A stretch of 64,000 nt of DNA, from assembly GCA_963677085.2 (NCBI GenBank), contig CAXXFH010000006.1, positions 930,001 to 994,000 on the forward strand, written 5' to 3'. Shown piece by piece: positions 17,064 to 25,989 of the stretch. This DNA comes from G963677085 sp963677085. GTDB taxonomy: Bacteria > Planctomycetota > Planctomycetia > Pirellulales > Thermoguttaceae. Under the pieces are notes generated by a model. The model did not search any database. It was not told the origin of the DNA and saw only the letters and a list, made by a program, of their open reading frames with translations. The translations under genes and the position numbers were made by a program. Position 1 is the stretch's first letter. Each line of letters opens with the position of its first letter.

Positions 17064-18017
17064 TCACTTCGGCCGCCGCAAAATGTTCCGCCGCGGGCGG
17101 TCGACCAACAGGCCGTCGAGCACGCTTTCCACCCGGGCCATCTCCGTGGCGACGTGCTGCCGCAGGCCGCGGTCGTCGCGGAGCTTCTGGGGGTGGACGC
17201 CCTGGACGATCCGCTGGGCGTCGGCCACCAGCCGGTCGAGTTGCTCGTTGCTGCCGATGTTCAGCCGGCGAAACCGCTCGAAGAACTCGGTGAGATTGTT
17301 GATGGCCGAATCGCGGAAGATTTTGGGCTTGCCGTCGTCGCTGCCCGAGAGGCGTTCGGTGAGGTGCGACACCAGCCGAGCCAGTTCCTCAGTGAACGCC
17401 TGCTCGGCCAGCCGCACCGCCTCGTCGAACCGCTGCTGCACCCGGCGACACTGCTGTTCGTACAACTCGGGTTTGAGCTGCTGTAGGTAATTCGGCGGCT
17501 CGACGGAGGGAAAGTCGTGCTCGATGGCGAACAGCCCGACCAGGGTGGCAGGGTAATCGGCCGCGTTGTAGAGCGAGCCGAGGCGTTGTCGCGCAGCGCT
17601 GCGCAACGCATCGTAGTGGCGATCCAACACCAAAACGGCGTCGCTTAACTCTTGGCCGAACTCCTGCATCCGCGTATCGAATGCGTCGATCCGATCCTGC
17701 CGGATCAGCCGCAGGCCCGGCTCGGGAAACGGCAGTGTCACGCCTTTCCAATAGCAGACGACACGGTTTTTCACGGCCGTCACCGTGCGGAAGGCCGGGT
17801 GCGAGGTGTCGAGAAGTTTTTTGCCGGCCGAGAGGAATTTGCCCTCGGCCCCAAACGCATCGGCCGCCTGGGCCTTCTGCTCGGCCGAGAGTGTTTTGCG
17901 AACGCCCAGCCAGGAGAGCGACAGCCGCACGGCGGCCATCGTCGCGAGAAGCCGCTCGGCGGCGGTCGCGGTAAGCGTTTCGGCCCCAGTGGCCGGATCA
18001 TTGAGAATTGTACTCAT
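17064..18017 (-). CDS. DUF3150-like helical protein (317 aa), unknown function
   Basis: The protein is soluble and mainly helical. The segment from about residue 85 to 210 (WKGVTLPFPEPGLRLI, then long helices with LGSLYNAADYP) resembles DUF3150 proteins, which are often encoded beside MoxR-type AAA ATPases. That assignment is tentative. An AAAGGATG-like site precedes ATG 18017. A strong terminator separates it from the AAA gene upstream, so it may have its own promoter. Confidence 0.7.
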   Translation of the reverse strand: MSTILNDPATGAETLTATAAERLLATMAAVRLSLSWLGVRKTLSAEQKAQAADAFGAEGKFLSAGKKLLDTSHPAFRTVTAVKNRVVCYWKGVTLPFPEPGLRLIRQDRIDAFDTRMQEFGQELSDAVLVLDRHYDALRSAARQRLGSLYNAADYPATLVGLFAIEHDFPSVEPPNYLQQLKPELYEQQCRRVQQRFDEAVRLAEQAFTEELARLVSHLTERLSGSDDGKPKIFRDSAINNLTEFFERFRRLNIGSNEQLDRLVADAQRIVQGVHPQKLRDDRGLRQHVATEMARVESVLDGLLVDRPRRNILRRPK

Positions 18018-18054
18018 AGGGCATCATCCTTTGGGATTGCAGACAGCGTTTTCA

Positions 18055-18112
18055 AGAAACAAAAAACCGCCACGTGACGATCGAAGCGGAACGTCGCACG
18101 GCGGGCGGTTTG
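18055..18112 (-). terminator. rho-independent terminator after the AAA ATPase gene
   Basis: On the minus strand AACCGCC pairs with GGCGGTT, with inner pairing of GACG and CGTC, and the stem is followed by TTTTTTGTTT. It lies between the AAA ATPase stop (18170) and the DUF3150-like start (18017). Confidence 0.6.
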
Positions 18113-18169
18113 CCGCGACGCACTCGGTTTCTAACCACCGCGTATATCGCGCCGCGTTCCAGAACATCG

Positions 18170-19666
18170 TCAGTTATTCGACGGATCGACCCGTCGCGTG
18201 CGGCGCCTCGTCGTTGCCCCGCCAGCATTGTCATGAAAAATCCCGCCACGATCAGCGTCGAGACAGCGGCCGGCGGCCCAGTTGCGGAGCGTTTTGACCG
18301 ATTCACCGGCCGTTCGGGCGACGGGTACCACGTTCTGCGCTGCCTGCACCAAGGGCACGTCGAGCAGGGCCGCCAGGCGGCAGCAGGCGCGTATCTCGGC
18401 ACCGGTCCACTGCGCATCGTTCGGCCTGCTTTGGGCGGCGTCGAGTTCGAACAGGTCGAGATAAATCTGCCAGATCTCGCTGCGTTGTTTTGCACTGGGC
18501 AGGTCGAGAAACCATACCCCGTCCACCCGTTCGCTGCGAGAAAACTCCGGCGGCAGCCGGCGGATGTCGTTGCACGTCGTTAAAAGAAAGACGTCACTGG
18601 TGCGGTCGTTCATCCAGGAAAGCAACGTGCCGAACAACCGGGCGCTGACGCCGGAATCGCTCTGGCCGGAACCGCCCGCACCGGCCAGGGCCTTTTCCAC
18701 TTCGTCGATCAACACGACACACGGGGCCATCGCCTCGATCGTTTGGATCGCGCGGCGGATGTTGCGCTCCGTCTGCCCGACCAGCGAGCCGTAGAGCGCG
18801 CCGACGTCGAGGAGCAACGTCGGCCGGCCCGTCTCGTTGCCCAGGCACTTGGCGAACTGCGACTTGCCGCAGCCCGGCGGCGAGAGAAGCATCACGCCCC
18901 GCGGTCGCCGCAACGGATCGCGCCGACCCTGCTGTCGCATCGCCCGCAGGCAGAAGCTTTTTAACGCCTCCAGCCCGCCGAGCGTGGCGAATGTCTCCTC
19001 GCCGCGATGCAATTGAAGCAGGCCGCCCTGCTTCAGCGCCTGGCCCTTCAGTTGCCAAAGCACCTCGGGGCGGACGACACCGTGGCGAACCAGGCTGAGG
19101 CTCAACGCGTTTTCGGCCTCCTGGCGAGTCAACCCGGCCGCCGCATCGAGCACCCGCTGAAGCGCCGGCCCCTCGGGCAACTCACCCTCTTCGGTGGCCA
19201 CGCCGCGAGCGATTTCTTCAAGTTGCGCACGGTCCGGCAAGGCATGCTCGACGACGGTGAACAGTTTTTCCAACTCCACGGGGATGTCCACCACGGGCGA
19301 CAGCACGACGACGAAGGTCCGGTTCTGCTTGCCGGCAACGATCTGCCCGGCCAAGGCCTGAACGATTTCTGCGCTCTGCAGGAAACGATGAAAGTTTTCC
19401 AACACCAGCAGCGCGGAACCTTCACTGTTGGCCAGGGCATTGACCGCGCGGATCGCCGCCAGCGGATCGTTGCCGCCGGCATCCGCCGAGTGTTCGCTAC
19501 CAGAGATCTGCAACCCGGCGTCGATGTTCCAGGTGGCTAGGCTCCAATCGTGTTCCCGGCAGAGCTGGGCGATTTCCCGTAGGGCGTCGTCGTGCTCGTG
19601 ACTTTCGATCCAAAGACCTGTAAAACACGACGCGATGTATTCGTGCAAGCGTTTTCCAAGTGTCAT
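18170..19666 (-). CDS. Ycf46-type AAA+ ATPase
   Basis: The 498-residue protein has the Ycf46 layout: an N-terminal alpha/beta region with WIESHEHDDALREIAQLCRE (about residues 16-40), then one AAA domain from about residue 240. Walker A is SPPGCGKSQ, Walker B is VVLIDEVEK, and sensor-like TTCND follows. Ycf46 is conserved in red-algal plastids and cyanobacteria; its biochemical role is largely unknown. Start 19666 is chosen for GAAGGA upstream and the conserved N-terminus; the longer frame to 19825 is unsupported. It follows TOPRIM, DUF2997 and DUF1257 genes in one direction. Confidence 0.86.
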   Translation of the reverse strand: MTLGKRLHEYIASCFTGLWIESHEHDDALREIAQLCREHDWSLATWNIDAGLQISGSEHSADAGGNDPLAAIRAVNALANSEGSALLVLENFHRFLQSAEIVQALAGQIVAGKQNRTFVVVLSPVVDIPVELEKLFTVVEHALPDRAQLEEIARGVATEEGELPEGPALQRVLDAAAGLTRQEAENALSLSLVRHGVVRPEVLWQLKGQALKQGGLLQLHRGEETFATLGGLEALKSFCLRAMRQQGRRDPLRRPRGVMLLSPPGCGKSQFAKCLGNETGRPTLLLDVGALYGSLVGQTERNIRRAIQTIEAMAPCVVLIDEVEKALAGAGGSGQSDSGVSARLFGTLLSWMNDRTSDVFLLTTCNDIRRLPPEFSRSERVDGVWFLDLPSAKQRSEIWQIYLDLFELDAAQSRPNDAQWTGAEIRACCRLAALLDVPLVQAAQNVVPVARTAGESVKTLRNWAAGRCLDADRGGIFHDNAGGATTRRRTRRVDPSNN

Positions 19667-19779
19667 GAACGGTTTTCCTTCGCGTAAAAGTAGTGGAAAC
19701 GGCGGGATGCCTGCCGCCTGAAAAGATGCTCGCCATGCGATCCCAATCACGCGAGCCAGCGATGTGCAGCCAAGAGACA

Positions 19780-20481
19780 CTAGCGCCGGGCTTTGGCAGC
19801 AAGACGGGCGATCGTGCGGAGCCATGAGACGACTTCTTGTTGCGGATCCTGCTCGGCCAGCCGTGCCGCCGTCATCCGCTCCACCGCCCTGGTGTGCAAC
19901 CGCTTTTTGATGCGATTGCGACGCCGCGTCTGCACGCGCCGCGGCAGTTCTTCCCAGGGGACTTCGTTGTTACCGTCGTAAAGTTGCTGCACCACGAGAT
20001 CGGCCACGGCGTCGTCATCCGAGAATTCGAGCGAAACCCTGAGGGCCTCCTGGATGGCCGCCGGGTGGAGATAGTTTTCCAGGCTGCGTTTACCCGTCAC
20101 CGCGGCGTGGCAATCGGGGCGCCGGTTGACCGCCGCGGCCGCCCGATGCCGCAGTTCGCTCTCCGGTGGCTGCTCGCGGTCGTAGAGGTGAAATTCCGAA
20201 ATTTTCAGCGGTGCGAACCGATCGGTCCATAGCCACAGATCGCCGCCCCCGAAGAGCACAAACACCAGTTCGCCGCGGCGCTGCATCGCCGCCAGATCCG
20301 GCAATGACGGATCGTCGGCCGCAAGCATCGCGCTGATTCGCCTCAAAAACTCGATGTCGTGAGGCCCTTCCACCACAACAAGCACTCGCGGCCGGTTTTT
20401 GGGCGGCGGCAAACCGTTGTGGGACGACGCGGTTCGGCGACCGCGCCGACACCACTCCCGCAATAGCGCAAGGTGCCACAT
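19780..20481 (-). CDS. TOPRIM-domain protein (OLD-like)
   Basis: A 233-residue protein whose first third carries RVLVVVEGPHDIEFLRRI, the Glu-Gly-x-x-Asp motif of TOPRIM domains, followed by the acidic motif region HLYDREQ and the TGKRSLENYL segment typical of OLD-type TOPRIM proteins. Such domains bind metal and act in nucleases or primases. There is no ATPase domain in this protein, but a separate AAA protein follows 113 bases downstream. GGGAG precedes ATG 20481. Confidence 0.7.
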   Translation of the reverse strand: MWHLALLREWCRRGRRTASSHNGLPPPKNRPRVLVVVEGPHDIEFLRRISAMLAADDPSLPDLAAMQRRGELVFVLFGGGDLWLWTDRFAPLKISEFHLYDREQPPESELRHRAAAAVNRRPDCHAAVTGKRSLENYLHPAAIQEALRVSLEFSDDDAVADLVVQQLYDGNNEVPWEELPRRVQTRRRNRIKKRLHTRAVERMTAARLAEQDPQQEVVSWLRTIARLAAKARR

Positions 20482-20549
20482 GAATATGTCTCCCAGTGAA
20501 AAGAATGTCGAGTAAAGACTGTTGCGATCAGCAAACATCTGCGCAACGA

Positions 20550-20747
20550 CTATTCCGTTCGCTGCTGCTGTTGCTGTTTGCATTCGACGGTCTGATGAAA
20601 CTCGCCGGTCAGCCGCTCCGAGGTCTTCGTGCCCAAAACCTCTTCGAGGAACCTGCTCGCTTGCCGGCACGACGCGCCCGAAAAATCTTTCGTTTGCACG
20701 GTCGTTTCGCCGGTTGGTGCAACAAGGATTTCAATAGTTTGTGTCAC
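20550..20747 (-). CDS. DUF2997 family protein
   Basis: A 65-residue protein starting MTQTIEILVAPTGETTVQTK with a central SCRQASRFLEEVLG, the pattern of DUF2997 (a short beta segment, then a Cys-containing helix). Function is unknown, but the family commonly occurs next to DUF1257 genes. Its ATG overlaps the stop of that gene by four bases, so translation is coupled. The Gln-rich tail is not conserved. Confidence 0.82.
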   Translation of the reverse strand: MTQTIEILVAPTGETTVQTKDFSGASCRQASRFLEEVLGTKTSERLTGEFHQTVECKQQQQQRTE

Positions 20748-21115
20748 GTGGCACCTCCGTTAACATGAACGACAAGCCGGATCGAACCATCGGCCAGCGG
20801 TTGCTCGGTGACCGAATACCCCTTCCGCCGCGCCTCGGCACGACATTTTTCTACGGCATACGCCTGCAATAGGGCATCAAGGTGTTTCGGATCACCCCAA
20901 CGGCCCGAGAAGTTGTCGTAGTGCAGTTTTCCCGTAGCGAGTTCCGCAACCACCGGATACCGCCACTCCGGCAACCACACGACAAGCCCCGTGGCCTCAT
21001 CGCGAAACAGCTTGACAGTTCCCAAGCTCGGCGCACCAAGCCCAAGCCGCCGACAAGCCGCCCCCACCGCCTCGGCATCGCGGATTTCGGTTTGAATCGT
21101 GACGATGTGACTCAA
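20744..21115 (-). CDS. DUF1257 (Ycf35-like) protein, TTG start
   Basis: The 123-residue product begins MSHIVTIQTEIRDAEAVGAA when started at TTG 21115, just downstream of AAAGGAGG. It matches DUF1257/Ycf35: an N-terminal beta-alpha segment, LVVWLPEWRYPVVAELATG and DNFSGRWGD in the middle. Ycf35 is a plastid/cyanobacterial protein of unknown role. It is the first gene of the module DUF1257 - DUF2997 - TOPRIM - Ycf46 ATPase. The 289 bases upstream (21116-21404) hold no gene I can support and probably contain its promoter. Confidence 0.85.
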   Translation of the reverse strand: MSHIVTIQTEIRDAEAVGAACRRLGLGAPSLGTVKLFRDEATGLVVWLPEWRYPVVAELATGKLHYDNFSGRWGDPKHLDALLQAYAVEKCRAEARRKGYSVTEQPLADGSIRLVVHVNGGAT

Positions 21116-21404
21116 CGTGAAACCTCCTTTGTGTGAGCAGGAATGCGAAGGAAGAATGGACACAAGAACGTGGGTGATCCTGTTCGGGGCGCTCGAAGCC
21201 CTCGACCTGGATGAACACCACACAACGGTCTCCTGAACGTTGGGGACCGTTCCAACGGCCCTGTCATGTGCAACAGGGCCGCCCCTCACCGCGAGGCGAT
21301 CACAAAAAAACGGGCCGCCCGCAAGAGCGAAGGCATCCATGTCCTGGCGACGTCATGTCGCCCGTCGGCCAGCACCAACCGGCCGAAAACCGGCCTTGGA
21401 AAAG

Positions 21405-21838
21405 CTAACCGGTGCCTCCTACTTTAATTTGACCCAGAATTGGCGTGTTTTTAGCATCTTCAAGAGACACCGTGGCGTGGTCGGTGCGTGCACAGGCTTG
21501 AAGGCAATTCGGGGCGACGTGCCTGCAGAGCCGTATTGGGCGCCACGGTTGATCAGGGCGGCCAAAGCCCTTCTGTTCGCCTCGCGGGTTGTCTTTCGGC
21601 CGATCGATCAGATAAACGCGGTTTTGAGCAGTGGGGTTCGGGGGACACTGCAAGTCGTCGGCGGAGAGGAAGGTCAGCTCGTCGAGCCACGAGACCCGAA
21701 TCCGCCCACAGGCGGCCTGACGCTTTAGGAGACCGACCAGCGGCTTGGCCAGAAAGATGGGGTCGTCATCGACGTAGGTTCGGCCGTCGTGGGACCACCT
21801 CCAGGTGCCGGCATCACCGCTGACTTGGCTAGTGCTCT
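21405..21838 (-). pseudogene. 5'-truncated gene remnant, unknown family
   Basis: The minus strand is open from about 21838 to TAG 21405 and reads like protein (WRWSHDGRTYVDDDPIFLAK, then a Cys-rich end) but has no credible start codon or ribosome site. Just upstream is a TCAA-C-TTTTGAA-type repeat also seen at 10361, which may mark the break. I do not recognise the family. Confidence 0.35.
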
Positions 21839-22332
21839 GTCAACTTTTGAACTAGGGGTTGTGGGTAAGGAGTTCCTGTTTCTCAAATCAGAAAAGGCAG
21901 ATTTTGGCACCCGGGGCAAGATTGGCATAGCCAAAAAAGAACGCATCGTTATCCTCTTCCGCCGTCTTTGTTTTCTCGATTCAAGATCGCCACAAGTGTC
22001 TGACAGAACGAAGCATCCGATTATGGGTCCGACAAATGTCCGATAAGCGTGTGGGGCGGCCAAAGCCCGCAGCCGCCACACAAGAACGCAACCCCTTTTT
22101 GCAAAACATGTTACGCACACAACCCAAGGCTGATTTACCACCGTCGCCAACCAGTCCCTTGCCCTCCGCTGAAGACCACTTACGAGCATTTTTCGTAAGT
22201 GGCCTTTTTTTATGCGCTTACAGCGATATGACATCCCAACCAGGAACCACCAGAAAGGCCGGTTTCTGAGCCGTTTGTCCGATAAGACGGGCTCCTTGTC
22301 CGACAAGTCAACTCTGCAGAGGTATTCGCCTG
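21839..22332. other. non-coding stretch with short repeats
   Basis: No gene supported. The start resembles the sequence at 10361-10390 (TGTCAA, TTTTGAA, AGGGGTT). A short hairpin with arms ACCACTTACG-like / CGTAAGTGG and a T tract occurs near 22170-22210 and could end plus-strand transcription. Confidence 0.4.
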
Positions 22333-22560
22333 GTGGTCATCAGTACGGCAACACGCACACGAAAGACCTGGAAGCCGGGGCGGGCTGGACAGTACACGCG
22401 GCAGCTCGGCTGGCGGCTTACGCGGACTAACAAGTGCGGGCAGGTTAAATTTCGACTGGGTACGAACGAGAGGGAAGCTAGGCACCGCGACCTTATGCTC
22501 ACTGCGATTTGGGAGTATGTCGAGCAGCGTGCCGGAATGGCACTTAGACTTCCGTCTATT
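22333..22560 (+). pseudogene. possible integrase (tyrosine recombinase) N-terminal remnant
   Basis: The frame reads TWKPGRAGQYTRQLGWRLTR and KFRLGTNEREARHRD, the pattern of the N-terminal arm-binding part of integrases common in planctomycetes. It breaks off where the IS4-type transposase remnant begins on the other strand. No catalytic Arg/His/Tyr region remains. Assignment rests on my memory of the pattern. Confidence 0.42.
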
Positions 22561-22567
22561 TTGTGGT

Positions 22568-22954
22568 TCACGGTTTGTAGTTGCCTCGGTAGTCGCGTAG
22601 GTGTTTGTAGGGTTTGGGGCGGTGTTTGACCAGGCGGGGCTCGAAGCGATCGGGGCGGTTGCCGACAAGGTGCGTGGCCACGGCGGCTAACAAGGCCTTG
22701 TACCATGCGTCGCTGGAAACTCTTGATAGGAGAATCGGCAGAAACTGGTCGAGCGTTTGCAGCGTTCCCTTGAAACTGATTTCCCAAGGCGATTGGCCCG
22801 ACTCGATAGCGGCCGCCGCTATCACGCCGCGAATCAGATTGTAGGCGAGCAGATGCGTGTAGAACTCGTTGCGAACACGCCCGGGAGTTTTGCACCGCAA
22901 ATGCAACTCCGCCTGCCATCGTCCCGACCTGAAGCAACTGCTGTTCATTCTCAT
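22568..22954 (-). pseudogene. IS4-family transposase C-terminal remnant
   Basis: The frame has RCKTPGRVRNEFYTHLLAYN and ISFKGTLQTLDQFLPILLS followed by HLVGNRPDRFEPRLVKHRPK, the C-terminal end of IS4-family transposases. The N-terminal catalytic parts are missing upstream of 22954, so the element is dead. Confidence 0.72.
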
Positions 22955-23172
22955 GATCAGCCAGGACGGCGGCGTGCCGATCCATTTTTGCGGTCGGCGG
23001 TAACACGGCCAACGACCGCACCCACCGCAAACGCCACCCCCAAACGCTCCTCACCGATCTGACTCGGCTGCAACGCCGCATCGACCGGCCACTGAACCTG
23101 AAACCCGCGAACTACGGGCACTACCACCCCACAAAATCCGAAGAAAAACATCGCGAGATGTGCGGAAAGTAG
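22951..23172 (+). pseudogene. IS1634-like transposase remnant, frameshifted
   Basis: The plus strand first reads MISQDGGVPIHF, then after a frame change GGNTANDRTHR, which resembles the strand-turn region of IS1634-type transposases (VPVHFRVADGNTxDxxTHR). It continues to a stop at 23172. A frameshift and missing termini show it is inactive. Confidence 0.4.
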
Positions 23173-23654
23173 GATTTGCTGCCTGTTTGGAATCACTGGT
23201 CGGCAACACGTTTGCACACGACCAGCAGCTTTGCGAACGGTTGATGCCAGGTTGTTCATAAGCCGTTCTTCCGTTCGAATGCGGATGTTCACGCCCGATC
23301 TGGGTGACGCCACCTGGCCCAGAGTTCGCTCATCGAATGCTAACGCGGCGTTAATCCATGCCTAATTCCCTGGAGTTAGTGTGAGATCTTTCCCGCCAGG
23401 CGGATGCCGTGTGGTTTTTTCACCGAAACCTAGCGAACCGCGGTGAGGCTGTTGCCGTAAGGTCGGCCGGTGGGGCTGTCGTCGAATGTGGTTTAGTCGT
23501 GTTCGATGGCTACTTGAGTGTATATGCGGATACCGAAGACGGACATCAGTCTGCTTCGTCCGAAGGGTGTAAGTGTGCACCCACGAGGACGGAGTGTGCG
23601 CTGTGGACCTGACTGCGTTCATCTGCTTTCGGGCTTCAATATATGTAGGAAGAG
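23173..23654. other. intergenic stretch without genes
   Basis: No coding pattern on either strand. It probably holds the promoter of an unseen or lost unit and is closed by the terminator at 23655. A short GGGTG / CACCC hairpin occurs near 23567-23584. Confidence 0.4.
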
Positions 23655-23686
23655 ACGGCTGTGTCGCTGAGGCCAACAGCCGTTTT
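23655..23686 (+). terminator. rho-independent terminator before the polysaccharide locus
   Basis: ACGGCTGT and ACAGCCGT pair around a 13-base loop and are followed by TTTT. It lies 24 bases before the first exporter gene, so it either ends an upstream transcript or attenuates the locus. Confidence 0.6.
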
Positions 23687-23709
23687 ACGCTATTTCAGTA
23701 GACCGTTAC

Positions 23710-24555
23710 GTGCCTTCCGAAAACTGGACTGAAATCATCCGTCCGCGTGACAGCCTTCTCTCCCTTCGCCTAGGGGAAGTCTGGCGATACCGCGATTTGT
23801 TGTGGATGTTCGTCATCCGCGACTTCGTCACCTTTTACAAGCAGACCATCCTTGGCCCGTTGTGGTTCTTCATCCAGCCGATCTTCACGACGATTGTCTT
23901 CACCGTGATCTTCGGTACGGTGGCAGACATCAAGACAGATGCAATCCCGAAACCCTTGTTCTACCTCTCGGGCCTGATTCTATGGAACTATTTTGCCGAC
24001 TGCCTAACCGCGTCTTCAAACACCTTTAGAGCCAACCAGGGCGTCTTCGGCAAAGTCTACTTCCCTCGTCTCGTCACTCCGTTAGCGGTCGTCGTCAGCC
24101 GGTTGTTGAAGCTTTGCATTCAACTCACGTTATTCGTGGTGATCTACCTGTTTTACGTGTGCCGGGACACCGAACTGCATCCCAACGCCGGTATTTTGCT
24201 GCTGCCTATTTTGGTGTTCTTTATGGCCGGATTGTCCCTCGGCTTCGGTTTTATTATCACGTCGATGACGACTAAGTATCGGGATTTAGCCTTTCTAGTA
24301 GGATTCGGTGTTCAACTTTGGATGTACGCCACGCCCATTATCTATCCGCTCTCGCTTGTGTCGGAGAAATACCGTTGGATTATGGTTCTCAATCCCATGA
24401 CGTCGGTGCTCGAAGCGTTTCGCTGGGGAGTCTTTGGTGTATCTTCCTTTCAATGGGTTTACTTGCTGTATTCGCTGGGTTTCATGGTTTGCCTGTTGTT
24501 CCTGGGCATCATCGTCTTCAATAAGACCGAAAAGAACTTCATGGATACGGTATGA
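23710..24555 (+). CDS. ABC-2 type polysaccharide export permease (Wzm-like, GTG start)
   Basis: The 281-residue inner-membrane protein has six hydrophobic spans and the ABC-2 family start RDLLWMFVIRDFVTFYKQTILGP-type segment, with ILGPLWFFIQPIF. It forms the channel through which a lipid-linked glycan crosses the membrane. GTG 23710 is used, with no strong Shine-Dalgarno site. The stop overlaps the ATPase start by four bases (ATGA). Confidence 0.88.
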   Translation: MPSENWTEIIRPRDSLLSLRLGEVWRYRDLLWMFVIRDFVTFYKQTILGPLWFFIQPIFTTIVFTVIFGTVADIKTDAIPKPLFYLSGLILWNYFADCLTASSNTFRANQGVFGKVYFPRLVTPLAVVVSRLLKLCIQLTLFVVIYLFYVCRDTELHPNAGILLLPILVFFMAGLSLGFGFIITSMTTKYRDLAFLVGFGVQLWMYATPIIYPLSLVSEKYRWIMVLNPMTSVLEAFRWGVFGVSSFQWVYLLYSLGFMVCLLFLGIIVFNKTEKNFMDTV

Positions 24556-25871
24556 TTTGCGGCGGCGACAGAAGCGATTCCGAAATGGTCATCCGCATCG
24601 AGAACCTCTCCAAGTTGTATCGTTTGGGGCAGGTTGGCACGACCACCCTGGGCGAGGACTTGACGCGCTGGTGGCACCGCTTGCGCGGTAAGGATGATCC
24701 GTTCGCCATCGTCGGCCAGGCCAACCACCGCGAAACCAAGGGCGACAGTGACTTTGTTTGGGCCTTGGAAGACATCAATCTCGAGATCAAACGGGGCGAG
24801 CGGCTGGGTATTATCGGGGCTAATGGGGCAGGTAAGTCGACGTTGTTGAAGATTCTCAGCAAGGTCACCGGCCCCACGACCGGCAGTTTGAAGGTCAGGG
24901 GACGGCTCGCCAGCTTGTTGGAAGTTGGTACCGGTTTCCATCCCGAGATGACGGGTCGTGAAAACATCTACATGAACGGCGCGATCTTGGGTATGACGCG
25001 TCGGGAAATCAAACGTAAGTTCGACGACATCATTGATTTCGCCGGCGTTGCCCGTTATGTCGACACGCCCGTGAAACGCTATTCTTCCGGGATGACAGTG
25101 CGGCTAGGTTTCGCCGTCGCCGCGCATCTCGAGCCTGATATTCTCGTTGTCGACGAGGTTCTCGCCGTCGGCGACGCGGAGTTTCAGAAACGCGCGATCG
25201 GAAAGATGGAGGAAGTAAGCAACCAGGAGGGACGGACGATCCTCTTTGTAAGTCACGACATGCGGGCGATCAATAAGTTCTGCGAAAGAGTGTTACTTCT
25301 CGGCAATGGCCGGGTCACCTGTCAGGGCGCTACGTCGGAAGTGGTCAAACGGTATCTCCAGGAATCCACCTTTGGCACCACCAACCCGATGGTGTTTGAA
25401 GATGATCTGAACAAACCGCACCAAATCACTTCCGTTGGGGTTTACCGCAAAGATGGGCGACCTGTAGTTGGTGCGTTATCCGCTCGTGAATCGTTTTGTG
25501 TTCGCCTGGGTTATGCTCACCGGCAACCCATTCCTCGAAATCTGTATGCAGCTTTCTATGTTTCGGATCCCAGTATGCAGATTGTGTTGTTTTCCGATAG
25601 CCGTGATCACTCGGAAGCCACACAATTGGCAGATTGCCGAACTAGATCGGCAAATAACAGTGACGCTTTCTCGCAAGAATATGAAGTGGAAATTCCCGCG
25701 CCGCTTTTGACACCTGGACGATATTGGATTACGCCTGGTTTAGCAAAGCTTGGTGGTCCTAAATTCGATGAAAAACAAAACGCTGTGTCATTCGAAATCA
25801 TCGAAACCGCCGGAGAACGGTCAACGCGGCCGGGAGTCGTGAATGTATATCTCAAATGGCAGGCGAAATAG
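24552..25871 (+). CDS. polysaccharide export ATPase (Wzt-like) with C-terminal glycan-binding domain
   Basis: The 439-residue protein has Walker A GANGAGKST, signature YSSGMTVRLGFA, Walker B ILVVDEVLAVGD and a C-terminal Wzt_C-like beta domain from about residue 265 that in O-antigen exporters recognises the glycan terminus. That end is often capped by methyl or other groups, and a methyltransferase gene follows. It overlaps the permease gene and works with it. Confidence 0.9.
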   Translation: MICGGDRSDSEMVIRIENLSKLYRLGQVGTTTLGEDLTRWWHRLRGKDDPFAIVGQANHRETKGDSDFVWALEDINLEIKRGERLGIIGANGAGKSTLLKILSKVTGPTTGSLKVRGRLASLLEVGTGFHPEMTGRENIYMNGAILGMTRREIKRKFDDIIDFAGVARYVDTPVKRYSSGMTVRLGFAVAAHLEPDILVVDEVLAVGDAEFQKRAIGKMEEVSNQEGRTILFVSHDMRAINKFCERVLLLGNGRVTCQGATSEVVKRYLQESTFGTTNPMVFEDDLNKPHQITSVGVYRKDGRPVVGALSARESFCVRLGYAHRQPIPRNLYAAFYVSDPSMQIVLFSDSRDHSEATQLADCRTRSANNSDAFSQEYEVEIPAPLLTPGRYWITPGLAKLGGPKFDEKQNAVSFEIIETAGERSTRPGVVNVYLKWQAK

Positions 25872-25989
25872 CCGCCCGGATCAATAGCATGTCTGAGCCG
25901 TTATCCCAATGTTCTCCTGCTTCCAGGGCCACATCGCTGTGGAACTGGCCTGTTTTGCCTGTTTTTCGCATCGGAAGAAGAAGTAGCGG

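Noticed and set aside
22034..22306. Repeated TGTCCGATAAG-like words as regulatory sites
   Set aside because: Only three loose matches (near 22034, 22278 and 22300) in a debris region with no regulated gene nearby.
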